Shown here: piece after piece, positions 44,394-56,517 of the stretch
Numbering within the stretch: position 1 is the stretch's first letter
How the letters are laid out: every line of letters starts with the position of its first letter
Assembly (NCBI GenBank): GCA_963971405.1
Contig: OZ020484.1
Coordinates: 29,472,770 to 29,536,769 of the forward strand
Source of the DNA: Psococerastis gibbosa
Lineage: Eukaryota; Arthropoda; Insecta; Psocodea; Psocidae
Direction of reading: 5' to 3'
Length of the DNA stretch: 64,000 bases
The notes under the pieces: model-generated
What the model saw: only the letters and a program-made list of their open reading frames with translations
Told to the model about the DNA's origin: nothing
Databases searched by the model: none
Made by a program: the position numbers and the translations under genes

Positions 44394-44605
44394 TTTCGGG
44401 AAGTTGTAGTCATTATTATATAATATGCACAGTATACATGCTGATGATACATTACATTGCATCTTCCTACTGGCTATAAGTGGCACCTCGTGTCAGTTGT
44501 TGCTCTCATTTCATAGCATTAAAAATCATGACAACCCCAAGCCTTTACATATATTATATAGATGCATTTTACATATCTTAAAGCCTGAGGTGGGGGGGGG
44601 GGGGG

Positions 44606-44611
44606 AATAAA
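44606..44611 (+). terminator. Candidate poly(A) signal of the zinc-finger gene
   Basis: AATAAA after a 14-G run, about 215 bp past the stop codon. Weak because the flanks look repeat-derived. Confidence 0.25.
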
Positions 44612-44649
44612 AAAGGATTCGCCTATCTTAGAAAACTCCCGAATGAACT

Positions 44650-45254
44650 GAGAGCGGCGCCAAATGCTACTAACTTCCCTAAATTGATTAGAGACCATCT
44701 CTTAGAGAAAGCTTTCTACAAGACAGAATGACAGAACTACCTGATTTTGATGATATTTTGACGATTTTACTTCATACTTTCTTGTCGATTACTTGATTGT
44801 ATAATTTAACAGAAATATATGCATGTAGCCTATTTATTTATTATTTATTTATTCTAGCGATGCTAATCAGAACCTCAAAATCATAAAACTTAGACATTTT
44901 GTTCTACTCCTGTAGTAGAGGATTCAGTAAACAAGTGAACTTTTAATGTGTTACATAAATACGCCTCCCTTTTGGGCTCGACATAATTTTAATGAAAACA
45001 TCACTCATGATCAAAGAAGTCTAATTTCAAAATATTTTGTTAACAAGGAATGGTTGTGTATTTTTAACGAAATTAATTAATTTCTCGTTCCGCAAAAATA
45101 TGATAGTGGTGAAATGAAAAATACAAGCTACCGTTAAAACAAACTTGACGCAGTTTTTAATTGAATTATTTAGTTTTTAATGGTCCGAATTATGAGTTTG
45201 TATCTGAACCTCACGCCAGCAACTTTTGGATTTTCTAATTCTTTTTCTTGCAGT
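44650..45254. other. Intergenic between zinc-finger gene and hAT
   Basis: No gene. 45040-45130 (ACAAGGAATGGTTGTGTATT, GAAATTAATTAATTTCTCGT) is a fragment of the palindrome family at 37697-38888. Confidence 0.5.
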
Positions 45255-46048
45255 CTTGAGTACAGTGCCGGGTTTGGCTATGGGGCACTGTGGGCCCGGG
45301 CCCCAGGGCCCCCACAAAAATGGGGCCCCCACAAAACGAAAAAATACAAATAAAAAATTGAAAAAATTAAAAAAAATCAAAACAGATAACTTTTTAAATT
45401 TTCGCGGGAAATTCGAACGCATCGTGGCATTAATGACTCATTTTTGATAAAAATTTAACAAAAAATGAAGTATGTCCACTCCTGCTCTGAAACCACGATT
45501 GTTTTGCTTCATTAAATACAAATTGAAAATTTGAAATCAAATTTCTAAATTGAAACTACTTTTATCAGCACTTTCTGGTTGGTATATTGTTAAGGTAAGT
45601 AGCATAAGTTAATTCTTATATTAGAGGCGGAAGTACCTAATAGTTGTTCTTTATAAGATAAGGTCCTTATTTTTCGTATTCTGCGCCCATTTACCACAAT
45701 TCACAGAACGCATCAAAACTTTGTAAGCCTATTAATTTTAATACGAAATGTGCCCAGCCACGTGGTCGCCACAAAATCGAGCACGTTATAAATATAAAAT
45801 TCATTGGTCTAAAATGTTATATGTCATAAAATGTTATATTATAAGACGCATGATTCGGAATTTTGAGATGTTTTATACAAAAGGGGATAAAAAATAAAAT
45901 GTATTCGATTTTGTGGTGACCACGTGGCTGCACATTTCATCTTAAGTAGGGCAATAGGAACAAGTGGACTAGATAATTAGGCTCTGGCTAGTGAGTTCTG
46001 AAAAAACTAATTTATTACAATTTTTATTTTTGATTCCGTAGTGAAATA

Positions 46049-48798
46049 ATGGATCGTCACAAGGGAAAACGCGAATATGCAAGCGGCAGTGAAAAGCGGA
46101 AAATCGCAGCAGATAAAGAAAACAAAATTCAAGATGTTTTATCTAAAACGCGCCGTATAACGGATTTTGTAACAAAAATAGAGACGGGTCCATCTACTCC
46201 TAGTTCTACTTCTAATTTTGTTGAAATGATGAGTGGTGATTCTGATTTTCCTGCATCTTCTCAAGTTATTGCTAGCCCTACCCAAGAGGTAAGAGTTTGA
46301 CTTTAATTACTTAATTAAGGTGACCGCAATCAAAAATTACCGACCCCACTCACCCCAGTAATTCTTATGGAATTAAAAATGGGGGACTCCTGTTAATTTA
46401 CTGTATGAATTAAACCTACCTAAACTTGAGTCGGCCATGCCGAAAGGATTGTTTACAAAATTAATTACAACTGTAATTGTTTTACTTGTAGGCAGTAATT
46501 GATAACAATGACGAATCCGAAAATACTGCTGATGATGGATTTTGCAAAGAAAATGACGTGGGATTGTGGCCAGCAGTTCTTAGTCAACAACACATCGACT
46601 ATTGGATCAAGAAAGGAAATTTGGAAACTCAGCATTGTAATGAAGATATTTTGAAAGAAAAAAGCTTGGGACAAGTAGATGCAGTGAAAAGAAGAAAATG
46701 CCATGCAAGTTTATTCCTTCGTCAAACTCAGGCAGGCAAGTCTATAAGCCGCTCTTGGTTATGTTTTTCACCTAGTACGGGGAAGCTATACTGCTTTTAT
46801 TGTAAATTGCTCTGCAAATCAGCAAATCAGTTTTCAACTGAAGGGTTTGCTGACTGGAAGCATGCGTCTGAGCGTTTGAAAAGACATGAAACTACCGTAA
46901 CGCATTTGCAAATAGTTTGCCAATTTAAGCATCTCTCAAACGAGGCAATGCGTATTGATCGTGAGTTGGCCACACAAGTGAAGGAGAGCATTGCTTATTG
47001 GCGAAACGTTCTAAACAGATTGATTTCCGTCATAATATTTCTTTCTGGACGAGGACTTGCCTTTCGAGGGGACAACGAAATTTTGGGATCAACCAAAAAT
47101 GGCAATTATTTGGGAGTCCTTGAGCTAATTGCACAATATGATCCGTTTTTAGTAGGCCACTTAGAGAAGCATGGAAATCGTGGCAGTGGTAGTGGCGGCG
47201 TTAACTACCTATCTGCCCACATTTGCGAAGAATTAATTGCGCTGATGTCCACCAAAGTTAGCGATGAAATAATTAAACGCTTAAAAGCCTGCAAATATTA
47301 TTCGGTTTCGGTAGATTCAACAACTGACGAAGGCCATATAGATCAAATGACTGTGATTGTCAGGTATCTAGAAGAAAGCACACCAAAGGAAAGATTTCTT
47401 AGTTTTATGCCAAACCAAGGCCATAAAGCTAAAGAATTATTTGATGGCCTCAACAAAGTTTTAAAAAAGTTCGGCCTGGATTTGAAAGATATTCGTGGGC
47501 AGTCGTATGACAATGCTTCCGCTATGAGTGGAGAATATAGTGGTCTACGCACTTTGGTGCTAAATGAGAATCCTTTGGCTTTATGGGTTCCATGTTTCAA
47601 TCATTCCCTCAACTTAGTGGGCACAAAAGCGATGGACTCCTGCTCCCAATCGAAATTATTTTTTAGCTTTCTTGAGCAAATTTATGTATTTTTTACAAGT
47701 TCCACAGCTCGGTTCAACGTCCTTTCAAATGTTCTAAAAAGTGCTGCGAAGAAGTATGGCCACAACATACCAGTGCCCAAAAGAATCAGTTTAACCCGGT
47801 GGTCCTCAAGAGCGGAAGCTACTAATAGCCTAGTTTTGGGCTATAACGAAATACGAGAAGTCCTTAAAGATCTCTCCGAAGAAGATGTCCAAGCAAGTGG
47901 ACTCTATTTGCAAATTACCACGTTGGAGATAGCAATTTACGCTGTTCTTTGGAACGATATACTGGCAAGGGTGAATGCAGTAAACATCAATCTCCAGAAT
48001 CCAAGAATCGACATTAATACTTCGATCAGTCTGATGGAGTCCCTTAAGATCTTCATTGGGGAATTTAGGGATTCTTTCCAAGAATATGAGAAAAAGGGTG
48101 TTGAATTGTGTGGGCAGAATTCTTATAAATCGGAAACTTTGCGGAAGCGGATCCGAAATGTGAGGCTAAATCCTTTGGATTATGGGAAAACTGAGGAAGC
48201 TGAATTCAGTCATAGCGAGAAATTCCGAATCGAAAGTTTCATTCCCATAATTGACCAGTTTATGCAATCATTGGATCGGAGAATTTCAGCATATGAAGAC
48301 ATAAATAGGAAATTTGGATTTTTACAATATTTAGAAAAAATAAGCCCTGATGATTTGAAAACTAGGGCAGAGAACCTGGTGAGTTGTTACACAGGTGACT
48401 TGGACGGTAACTTGTACTTCGAGCTAGTACAGTTTCGTGAGTTTGTGAAATTATTTGTGATAGATGATGCACAAAAAAACAATATAATCGAAGAAAAACG
48501 TATCAGTTTTGAACGGTTCATGTACAATTTGATTTTAGAAAGAGGAGTAGCTGATAGCTTTCCCAATGTAGAAGTACTTTTGAAGATGTACTTAGTTATA
48601 ATGAGTGGCAACATAAGCAGCGAGCGATCTTTTTCCGTACTAAAACACATAAAAAATCCTCGTCGCACCAGTTCTTCTGAAGCTCGGCTTAGCCATCTTT
48701 CAATGCTGAATATAAATCACGACATAGTGGCAGCGTTAAATTATGACGATATAATTGACAGTTTTGCTGTAATAAAGAGTCGAAGAGTGCATCTTTAA
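46049..48798 (+). CDS. hAT transposase (ZMYM1-like, DUF4371/hATC), intact, 2 exons
   Basis: Exons 46049-46288 and 46492-48798 with a 203-bp intron (GTAAGA...TTGTAG), phase 0, giving 848 residues. It cuts and pastes the element by binding its ends. A TTF-type zinc finger lies at about 165-188 (SRSWLCFSPSTGKLYCFYCK). The RNase H-like catalytic acidic residues are probably Asp355 (VSVDSTTDEGH), Asp420 (GQSYDNAS) and Glu791 (NISSERSFSVLKHIKN), the last within the hATC dimerisation domain. There are no stops or frameshifts. Exon 1 is a Lys-rich, low-complexity N-terminus. Similar proteins are often annotated as zinc finger MYM-type protein 1-like. The first ATG follows the TIR and a leader of about 780 bp. 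Confidence 0.93.
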
Positions 48799-48803
48799 AT
48801 AAA
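48798..48803 (+). terminator. Poly(A) signal overlapping the transposase stop
   Basis: AATAAA begins at the last base of the TAA stop codon, with more A/T-rich sequence after it. Confidence 0.35.
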
Positions 48804-49485
48804 TTAAAATTTTGTGTTTATAATTAGGTACCTATTAATTTATTCCTTTTAAAAATACACCGCAGTGTCTACAGCTTTAGTTGAGTAGCCCTTAGGCTTG
48901 TATTGTACTATTGACTTGACTTTATATTACTAAGAATCGCTTTTCTTTTTTATAATGATTTTGCAACCTGTGTCACCATTTTATAATTTATTGTGGGATA
49001 TTCGTCTAAGGGGATTAGAAATTTCTCCCCGAGAAAGGGCCCCCACATAATTCGGGCCCACGGGCCCCCACAAGCCCAAACCCGGCACTGCTTGAGTATC
49101 TAGTTTTTTTTTCTCGGTTTCCGTTTCCGATGTCCCGATTCACTAAGTTTCGCCGAGTTGTGTGGATAGTGAAAGCTTGAAAAAATTAGAATATTGAAGA
49201 ATGTCTTTATAGTTAACATTACATATTATAAAAAGTGAATATCCCACTTTCAGTTTAAGAGCTATTTGGACAAAGTCAATGTCAATGCTGTCAATGCCTT
49301 CAACAGTGTGGAAAAGATAGAACGACCGCTTTTTTTTATCAAGGAAAAGAACAAACTACCGGTAGCTGTCTGTAACTCGATTTGGGGCCAAACTATAGAA
49401 TTTGATGATTTGGACAATTTCTTTTAAATTCACATATATTTTAGAATTTATTACTATAAACAAAACCGACTAAGTCACATTTCCC

Positions 49486-49950
49486 TTGATAGTCTGATCT
49501 GGGCGTCAAAAAACAAAAAAGGCTCAACTTTCATGATAAAGTAAAAAATAACATCTTTCTGTGGAACCACTCTATCGATTCTTCTTAACTTCAGATATGT
49601 TTTAGGTGCTAAATATAGTTACAAAACATAACAGGGTGCTTTCCAAAGCAACGTTTTGGTTTTGAAGAAAAACATATTTTTTGAAAATATGGATCATCTG
49701 AGCCCAAATGCATTTCATCATGCAATCACCATTATGAATGTGTAGTAATATATTATTGACCTGCCCATTCTACAATACAATATACTATGAAATTATCCCA
49801 TCGATCAATCAGTGCTTTAGGGTAAGGAAAATCTATAGGCAGCCGATATTTGACCACATGAGACAACTATTTACCATGGAACTATTACGGTGCTTGTACT
49901 AATTGATAAATAGGAAAGCATGTACGGGTTCATTCGTAACGGTTCTTATT
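49486..49950 (+). mobile_element. Old GTCT-family subfamily copy, 5'-truncated
   Basis: Aligns with the right half of the 49954-50785 element but diverged (GATAAATAGGAAAGCATGTA, CGGGTTCATTCGTAACGGTT end). It abuts the younger copy directly. The same old subfamily follows the young copy at 61255-61905. Confidence 0.5.
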
Positions 49951-49953
49951 ATT

Positions 49954-50785
49954 GCTTTCCAATTTATACGTAGTGTAAGGAAAGCTTTGTGATGGTCCAA
50001 ATTTTCGATTCCGAGATTTCAACGGATTTACACGTTTTCAGGTCCCAGGAACCCAAAAAGTGGTTTTTACAAAATGTCTGTCTGTCTGTCTGTCTGTTCA
50101 TCGATTTCCGGGCAAACAACTCAGTCGATTTTAATGAAATTTGGCATGTAGGTTCACAAAAATCATAAATCGAGACCATTTTTCTTATTTTGGGCTAACT
50201 CAATTTTGGGGGGTTTTATTCTCAAGAAACTAAAAAAAAAAGTCTAAAAACATTATTTCTCAAAAATGGCTCCAACGATTCCTCTTAAATTCACAGATAT
50301 TGTAGTTGTTATTAATGTTAATAAAATTCGGGGGGTCGCTTGCCCCTTGATAGTTAGCTTCTGGGGGTAAAAAAATGAAAATAACTAATTTTTCATGAAA
50401 AATGACTTAACAGTAATTTTTCTGCGGATCCTTTCTACCGATGATTTCTACCTTCAGGCATGTTTGGGGTGTTAAATTGAGTAACGAAACGGGGCAGGTT
50501 GTTTATTTGGTTTTGTGTTAAAAATGTTTTTTGAAAAAATGATAGAAAATTCGCGGTCAAATGCATTGCATGCCCTGTCATAATTACTGTGTGGTAATGT
50601 GTTGGTCTGACCTATCTATAATTTACCTCACCTCCAGTGACATCAGGTTGACCCCCCCCCCCCCCAGATATCCGAAATTTAAAATTTAACCATAGGAAAA
50701 TTATTTACCATGAAATTACTCATTTTCTCCATCTACTAATTGATAAATTGGAAAGCATGTTCGAGTAAACTCAGACCGGTTCTTT
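49954..50785 (+). mobile_element. GTCT-repeat element, reference full-length copy
   Basis: About 830 bp. Left end GCTTTCCAATTTATACGTAG, right end with ATAAATTGGAAAGC forming a 14-15-bp subterminal inverted repeat, then a conserved ATGTTCGAGTAAACTC tail. Contains a GTCTGTCTGTCTGTCTGT tract at about 50082-50099 and a C15 run at about 50653. No ORF. Non-autonomous; the class is uncertain (the microsatellite recalls mini-me or Helitron-like elements of other insects). Confidence 0.75.
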
Positions 50786-50999
50786 TATGTTTTATCTTGT
50801 TGGACCATTGCGCATAATTACAGATTCAGTATATCCTAGGCTAAAAGCTTTCAGCGGCCTTTCTTAAGACATAACTATGTACTACATAGGACTCAAAATT
50901 CTGCTATGACGAGATCGATGGTGCCTACAACCAAGTCACGGACCAGCTCGCGGCGGCCCTGATGCCTAGATCCATGAAAAAGCTTGCTACGTCCCCTTT

Positions 51000-52630
51000 A
51001 CCCATAAAATAGGACTGCCCCTTGCGAAGTAACATACAAATAAGGAGATTTTAACCCCCCGGGTCATGAGAGAAGCCCCCCCCCCCCAACGGTTCGAACT
51101 GGTTATCGCCGTCGTTTAGGTCCTTGCGTTGTTGGGGGTGTAAGTAAGGCGGCACCCCCCTATGTGTAGTTTGTTGGGGATCCAGTGGCTCCCCGCGCCT
51201 CGCTCGGCTCCTACCTTCCTCTACTTAACCGCATGTTTTCATCACACGCATTTACCGGCTTTTTGCTGTCGCGCTCGGTTTATTAACTATGTGTAGTAGT
51301 ATTGGAGATTTTCGTTTTTACTCTGTTATATTGGTGTAATATTATTGGCAGCTATCTACCAGTTATTGCTGACGTCTACTAACTTGCCGCATTAAGACTG
51401 TGTCTGTATCTTAGGTTAAAAGTTGATTTCTTCTTTTGCAGTAAGTATCAAGGTGCGAAAATTATATGAAGACTCTCCTGCTGCACTCAATCGCACTTTT
51501 AAGGTAGCATTTGTAAATCCCAAGATTTTATTATGGAAGAAGGTGTTATGTACACCTGTCTTTCACACATAATATTTTCCATACCACTTTGCTTCTCTAT
51601 ACCTGACCCTTCACATACATAACATGCTGCATGTGGTATACCCCCGCCACGATTTTTATGCGACTTAACACCTTCTTCCACCGAACCTTTAATTACGAAA
51701 TTAAAAAAATTGTGGATAGTCATGTTGAGTAGTGCTACGGACTCTGACTTTCATCCTAAAGGTTCTTGGTTCAGTTGGTTCGAGCCCCTGACTGGTTACA
51801 TTTTCTGGCCATCCTTCGGAAGACATGTAAAGCAGGCGTTGGCTTAGTAATAGAAGAAAAAATCATTATTTATTTATTTAACTTTATTCTCCTACTGCTT
51901 CCGAATCCTGATCAAAGCCCGGGCGTTTGAAAACTGGAAAAGCCAAGGGTTATTCATGTTACCTACTCGTTACCTACCTATGCCTTGTAAATTGCGTTCA
52001 AATAAAGTGCGATAAATTTGACCATTACGTTGACTCAGTCAGGGTCAACGCGGAATTGGCCAGCTAGCTTATCGGTTAACTTGGTGCCTCGTGCTCGGGC
52101 TGCAGGTGAGTAATTGCTTGAACAACACAAGAAATAAGACAATGTGCTCTTGCAAGGGACTGAGCTTCTTCAATTAATTAAATAAGATGGCGGCATTGAA
52201 ACGGCTTTCAAAGATGTCAGTGAGAACTCAGTACTAATAGATTAGTTCAATACGAAATCTACTATAATACCCTTTGCCCTGAAATATTATTGTGTCGTTT
52301 AGAATGTTGTCTACTCACATATGGCACAAATGCACGTTTGCTGTTGTACCGTCTCACAATACTTGACACGTGCTGTAAACAAGAAAAAAACAAACAAACA
52401 TGCACGAGGGTAATGAATCCTAACACCGTCGAAGCCAAACAAGCTGCTACTGTTGCTCCTGTTTCTCGTCATTAGACTTTCAGCTGGTCTAAATATCGTA
52501 TCTCACTTCTGCGATTAAGAGAAAACCAGACGGGTGTAAAAAATCAAATTTCCCAGGAAATATTGATATTAGAGCTGTCAATTCACCCCTAGAAGAAATG
52601 TTCCTCTACATTTTGATAAAGATAGTTTGT
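51000..52630. other. Intergenic, no gene supported
   Basis: Apart from the SINE at 51722-51862, I see no coding signal or recognisable repeat; the frame at 52290-52475 has no family resemblance. Confidence 0.4.
51722..51862 (+). repeat. tRNA-derived SINE
   Basis: AGTAGTGCTACGGACTCTGA, CTTTCATCCTAAAGGTTCTT, GGTTCGAGCCCCTGAC and GGAAGACATGTAAAGCAGGC; same family as 26118-26310, with an internal deletion near the 3' end. Confidence 0.6.
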
Positions 52631-52634
52631 GTCT

Positions 52635-52876
52635 ATGAAGAACCAGTAGAATCCGGGCTGGTGGGCCGTGGTCGAAATTAAAGCGAACTTCCAAACGTTT
52701 CTTCAGTGGAACTGCGTAGACTTCTAAGACTTCTTCACAGTCGCTGCTGAGCCTCCGAGATACAATCTTAGAAGTCTACGCAGTTCCACTGAAGATGTCG
52801 ACCGCAGATGTTGACGTTTGGAAGTTGCTTTCATTTCGACCACGGCCCATCAGCCCGGATTCTACGGGTTCTTCAT
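52635..52876. mobile_element. 242-bp foldback MITE
   Basis: Arms of about 95-110 bp: ATGAAGAACCAGTAGAATCC / CGGGCTGGTGGGCCGTGGTC at the left mirrored by GACCACGGCCCATCAGCCCG / GGATTCTACGGGTTCTTCAT at the right. The inner blocks CAGTGGAACTGCGTAGACTT and AAGTCTACGCAGTTCCACTG are also mirrored. No ORF. Confidence 0.8.
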
Positions 52877-53104
52877 TCGACTCCGGCCGTGACAGCCTTT
52901 GCTGTTACATATAGTTTGTGTCAGCTACAATCACTGATGAGCCGCAGTTATTTAACTTAAGAGTGTCCGGGGGAAGGAGCTACTTTATTCCTTGACCCAT
53001 CGGTGGTTGTACCTAGCAGAGTATAAGAAAGAAAGAAAATTGTCTTTATTTTCCATATGGGCGAATTTTGGGCCTTTCGGCCCACTCTTACAATTAACCC
53101 ATTG

Positions 53105-53290
53105 AGGGGACCATGGAAGGCGTAAATCGAAGGGGACGGCCACGAGGCGAATATCTCCAACAAGTTAAACATGATTTGGGGATAACGTCCTATGTGGAGC
53201 TGCAGAGGGCATGTCAAAATCGCGGAGATTGGAGACATCGCTGCAATATGTTGCTGCCAACCAGCCATCATCCGGCTGTAACTTGAAGAG
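53105..53290 (+). mobile_element. LINE C-terminal fragment
   Basis: Frame reads MEGVNRRGRPRGEYLQQVKH...ELQRACQNRGDWRHRCNMLL and stops. The same motif set is found reversed at 55360-55520. A SINE fragment (53300-53352) follows directly. Confidence 0.6.
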
Positions 53291-53389
53291 AGAGATAGTG
53301 TGTACCCCACTTGCTACATTTTTTGGACATGCCTCGGAGGGCATGTAAAGCAGGTCTGGTATACTGGTATAGTATACCAGTATTCAGTA

Positions 53390-53495
53390 TACATACTTCC
53401 TTGATGTCATCCTACGTCGGCTTCAAGCGATAATGGACAAGCTGAGACAACGTAACAGGCTAAAGCATGACTTAACCAAGTACAGATACAACTCT
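53390..53495 (+). repeat. Interspersed repeat fragment (family at 2115 and 58995)
   Basis: CTTCAAGCGATAATGGACAA and AGCATGACTTAACCAAGTAC, after a small GTATACTGGTATAGTATACC palindrome. Confidence 0.45.
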
Positions 53496-53526
53496 ATAGG
53501 TTTATTCATGAAACATTTAAATTTTT

Positions 53527-54185
53527 AAAAGGGGTTTCAATTTTTTTTTTTAAATTAAACGTAAAATTGCCTATAATAAATATAATGATCCGAATGTATC
53601 GGATTGACCTCTTTAGTCGCCTCTGTAGGTAATCAGGCGCGGATCTAGAATGAGATCCATAAGGGGGCTAAGATTAAATTTCGATTTTTTTTTTTTAAAT
53701 AGGCCTGAAATATTGGGGTCTTACGCATTTTCAGAGCAATAAAGGTTGTATATTAAAGGTAATTAATACAATCGAGCACAAGGGGGGGGGGGGGGCCGGG
53801 GGTCTCCCCCGGGTGAAATTTGTGTAAAATAGGACTGAAATAGTGGGGTTTTACGAAAAAAGGGGTTTCAATTTTTTTTTTAAAAATTAAACGTAAAATT
53901 GCCTATAATAAATATAATGATCCGAATGTATCGGATTGACCTCTTTAGTCGCCTCTGTAGGTAATCAGGCGCGGATCTAGAATGAGATCCATAAGGGGGC
54001 TAAGATTAAATTTCGATTTTTTTTTTTTAAATAGGCCTGAAATATTGGGGTCTTACGCATTTTCAGAGCAATAAAGGTTGTATATTAAAGGTAATTAATA
54101 CAATCGAGCACAAGGGGGGGGGGGCCGGGGGTCTCCCCCGGGTGAAATTTGTGTAAAATAGGACTGAAATAGTGGGGTTTTACGA
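53527..54185. repeat. Two-copy tandem duplication, unit about 331 bp
   Basis: Copy 1 53527-53857 and copy 2 53858-54185, nearly identical except for T- and G-run lengths. The unit spans a SINE-tail fragment (CGAATGTATCGGATTGACCT) and part of an AGGCGCGGATCTAGAATGAG element with a 12-14-base G run. Very recent duplication or an assembly artefact. Confidence 0.85.
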
Positions 54186-54813
54186 ATTTTGAGGACCCTA
54201 ATGGGGGGCTATAGCCTCCGAACGCATGGTGCGTAGACTCCGTAAAGTACGAGCAAGATGCTATAACCATGCAAAAAAAAACTTAATACCTCTCAAGATT
54301 CATTTAAAAATGTATGCCTACAGTAGATCCACCCACGTTTTTTTTTGTTGCAAAATCTAAGAAAAGTGTCTTGAGTGTTTTTCGAGTGAAGGTCGACGGT
54401 ATCGACTTTCCATTACGGGTGGTCCTTCATCACGGGGGAATTTCCTCAATTTCCCTTGAGCCTCCCGTCTATTTGCGCGTTACACCTTTTCCACGGTGTC
54501 AGGCTATACCTTTACGTTTCAGTTTCAAAGGGCGTTCATTCGGTTTTAGAGGCAATATTGCCCTGTGCTAAAATACTCGGGCGCAGAGTGAAGCATTTCC
54601 AGTGCTCTACGTGCAGTTTGCGTCAAGTCAACTGATAATGGTTTGATGTTGTTTTCTTAGAATAATAATTCCCCTGGTGATCCTGCGTTAATCTATAAGA
54701 AAAAAGGAATTCTAGATGTAGTAGCCTACTATCTTCGCTTTCGCCAATGATATTTTTTGAATTTGCTCAACTGCAGCCTGATCATGGCGATTATAATACC
54801 GGTACCGTATTTA

Positions 54814-54910
54814 TTTAATCCCATGGTATTAAAAATGTAAACAAGATAATTGTATAATGGAAAGTGCTATTCAAAATTTGTTTGTTTACATTTTTAATAC
54901 CAGGGGATTA
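54814..54910. mobile_element. 97-bp palindromic mini-element
   Basis: Inverted repeats of 29 bp (TTAATCCCATGGTATTAAAA...TGTAAACA) with one or two mismatches and a 39-bp loop. Confidence 0.7.
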
Positions 54911-55359
54911 AGTAGGGCTCTATATTAGACAGGTATTGTCATCCATATTGTATCCATTATAAGTCTGGTGTATAAGCCAAGCATTGGGTGTTTACCTATT
55001 TATTTTTAGAAATTTATCGTTGTTTATTTATTATTATTTAATAATGTGCTACGTGCTACCAATTAGGGGAGTGTTTAATAAAAAATTACTAAAACGTGTA
55101 TTCGTTTTTTTCAATATTTGTCAATCTTTCACTTTTCTTACAATACTTATCATATAGGAAATATGGGATACAACATGGCGGATGACAATACCCGGGTATA
55201 TAGTGCCTTAGGATTAAGTAAATACCGATATTATAATCGCTATGATCAGGCTGCTGCCAGGTATTTTTCGACCTATTGACATGTCTTCTTTCGATCAATA
55301 AATACATATTTTTTACATTAATACAAGTATATTGTACAATCAGCGTCTTCTTCTTCCAG

Positions 55360-55520
55360 TTGCAGCCTGTTGGCTGGTTGGCAGCAACATGTGGCATCGA
55401 TGCCTACACACCCCTCGATTCTGGTACGCCTCTTCAGCTGCACGTATGTCGTGACCCGTGCATCCTCCAACACTTGTTGCAGATATTCTTTTCTTGGGCA
55501 CTCGGGTCGGTCGACTAAGA
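55360..55520 (-). mobile_element. LINE C-terminal fragment, reversed
   Basis: The minus strand reads RPECPRKEYLQQVLEDARVT then TYVQLKR, frameshifted into a CHMLLPTSQQ-type end; same family as 53105-53290. Confidence 0.55.
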
Positions 55521-55572
55521 TTAAATAAATACCTTAATTACAGAAAAATAAAAAGAATTTAAGATTTAAGAA

Positions 55573-55613
55573 GATACTATTTATAATAATATTATAATAT
55601 TATAAATAGTATC
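55573..55613. repeat. AT-rich palindrome
   Basis: GATACTATTTATAAT and its exact reverse complement around AATATTATAAT. Confidence 0.7.
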
Positions 55614-55619
55614 TAGTGT

Positions 55620-56514
55620 ATAATTATTATATTTAATGCAAGGTACCTTGCAGTACAATATCAATCAGATCGAGTTGCCCCCTCCCTCAGCAGCAAATGC
55701 GCCACTATCAACCGAACTAAGCCTACTTAAAAGCCCGGTGTTGAAAACTTGTAGGCTTATTCAGTGATGTACATACTCGTACATAGAAAACTTGTGGGCT
55801 AATACTGCCGAAATAAATGTACAGTTGGTTTAACCTTGGAAATCCGACCCAATGGCAAACTATACCTATAGAAAGCTACACTCCTTTAGCCCCTTAATAA
55901 GCGTATAATACTAGTTTCTCTAGTAGATCTGTGTTTTTGTTACATTTGGCGTATCGACAGCAGTAAAAGAAAGAAGCTCTGCTGACTGAGAGCGAATTAT
56001 CCAATTCGTGGCTCCCCTCCACTGACGGCTGATAAGTATGCGAGGCACATTCGGGGAGCTAGGTACGACGCTAACAAGGCCGCGTTCCGACCTCTTGCTA
56101 GCTGAATCAGCTGCCACCCCTTTGCATCCCAACCGAGTTTTCCTCGAAAGAGCCGTTTCTTTTGTAACGTTGCTTTGCCTATAATATGGCCCTGGTTGCT
56201 CTGTGTAGCTTAAATTATTTCTACTTTAGAATTCACCTGTCGGTAAGGCAGGGCAGTAGCCCGGGTGGTGTGCAGTACCCCTCTAGCGAGCAGAGAAGGT
56301 GCATTGGGCTATCGACCACTCCGATTCAACCAAAAATTTTCGGCGGAGAATGACGATTTATTCTTTTTCAGTTGAAACGTGCGTGATACCGTCGGTGCTC
56401 GGGTGAAATGCAACATCAGGGTGACAATTGCCGAAAATACACTGCCTCCGAAACAATTCAGGTGAGTACGAAACTATCTCGTTCTTGATCGTTGTTAAGT
56501 CCGTCTTACGACTG
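55620..56514. other. Intergenic, nothing recognised
   Basis: No ORF with family resemblance and no repeat seen in this stretch. Confidence 0.4.
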
Positions 56515-56517
56515 TTA

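Larger units (their letters stand above)
45263..49090 (+). mobile_element. Complete autonomous hAT transposon with 8-bp target duplication
   Basis: 3828 bp. Terminal inverted repeats CAGTGCCGGGTTTGG on both ends, followed on each side by GGGCCC-rich subterminal sequence. Flanked by an exact 8-bp duplication CTTGAGTA (45255-45262 and 49091-49098), diagnostic of hAT. The transposase inside is intact. A related terminus fragment sits at 1658-1712. Confidence 0.96.

Noticed and set aside
45226-45447. Plus-strand 73-codon frame over the hAT left end
   Set aside because: It spans the TSD and TIR boundary and is low complexity; not part of the transposase.
55276-55518. 80-codon plus-strand frame
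   Set aside because: Antisense to a LINE C-terminal fragment with the EYLQQV motif.
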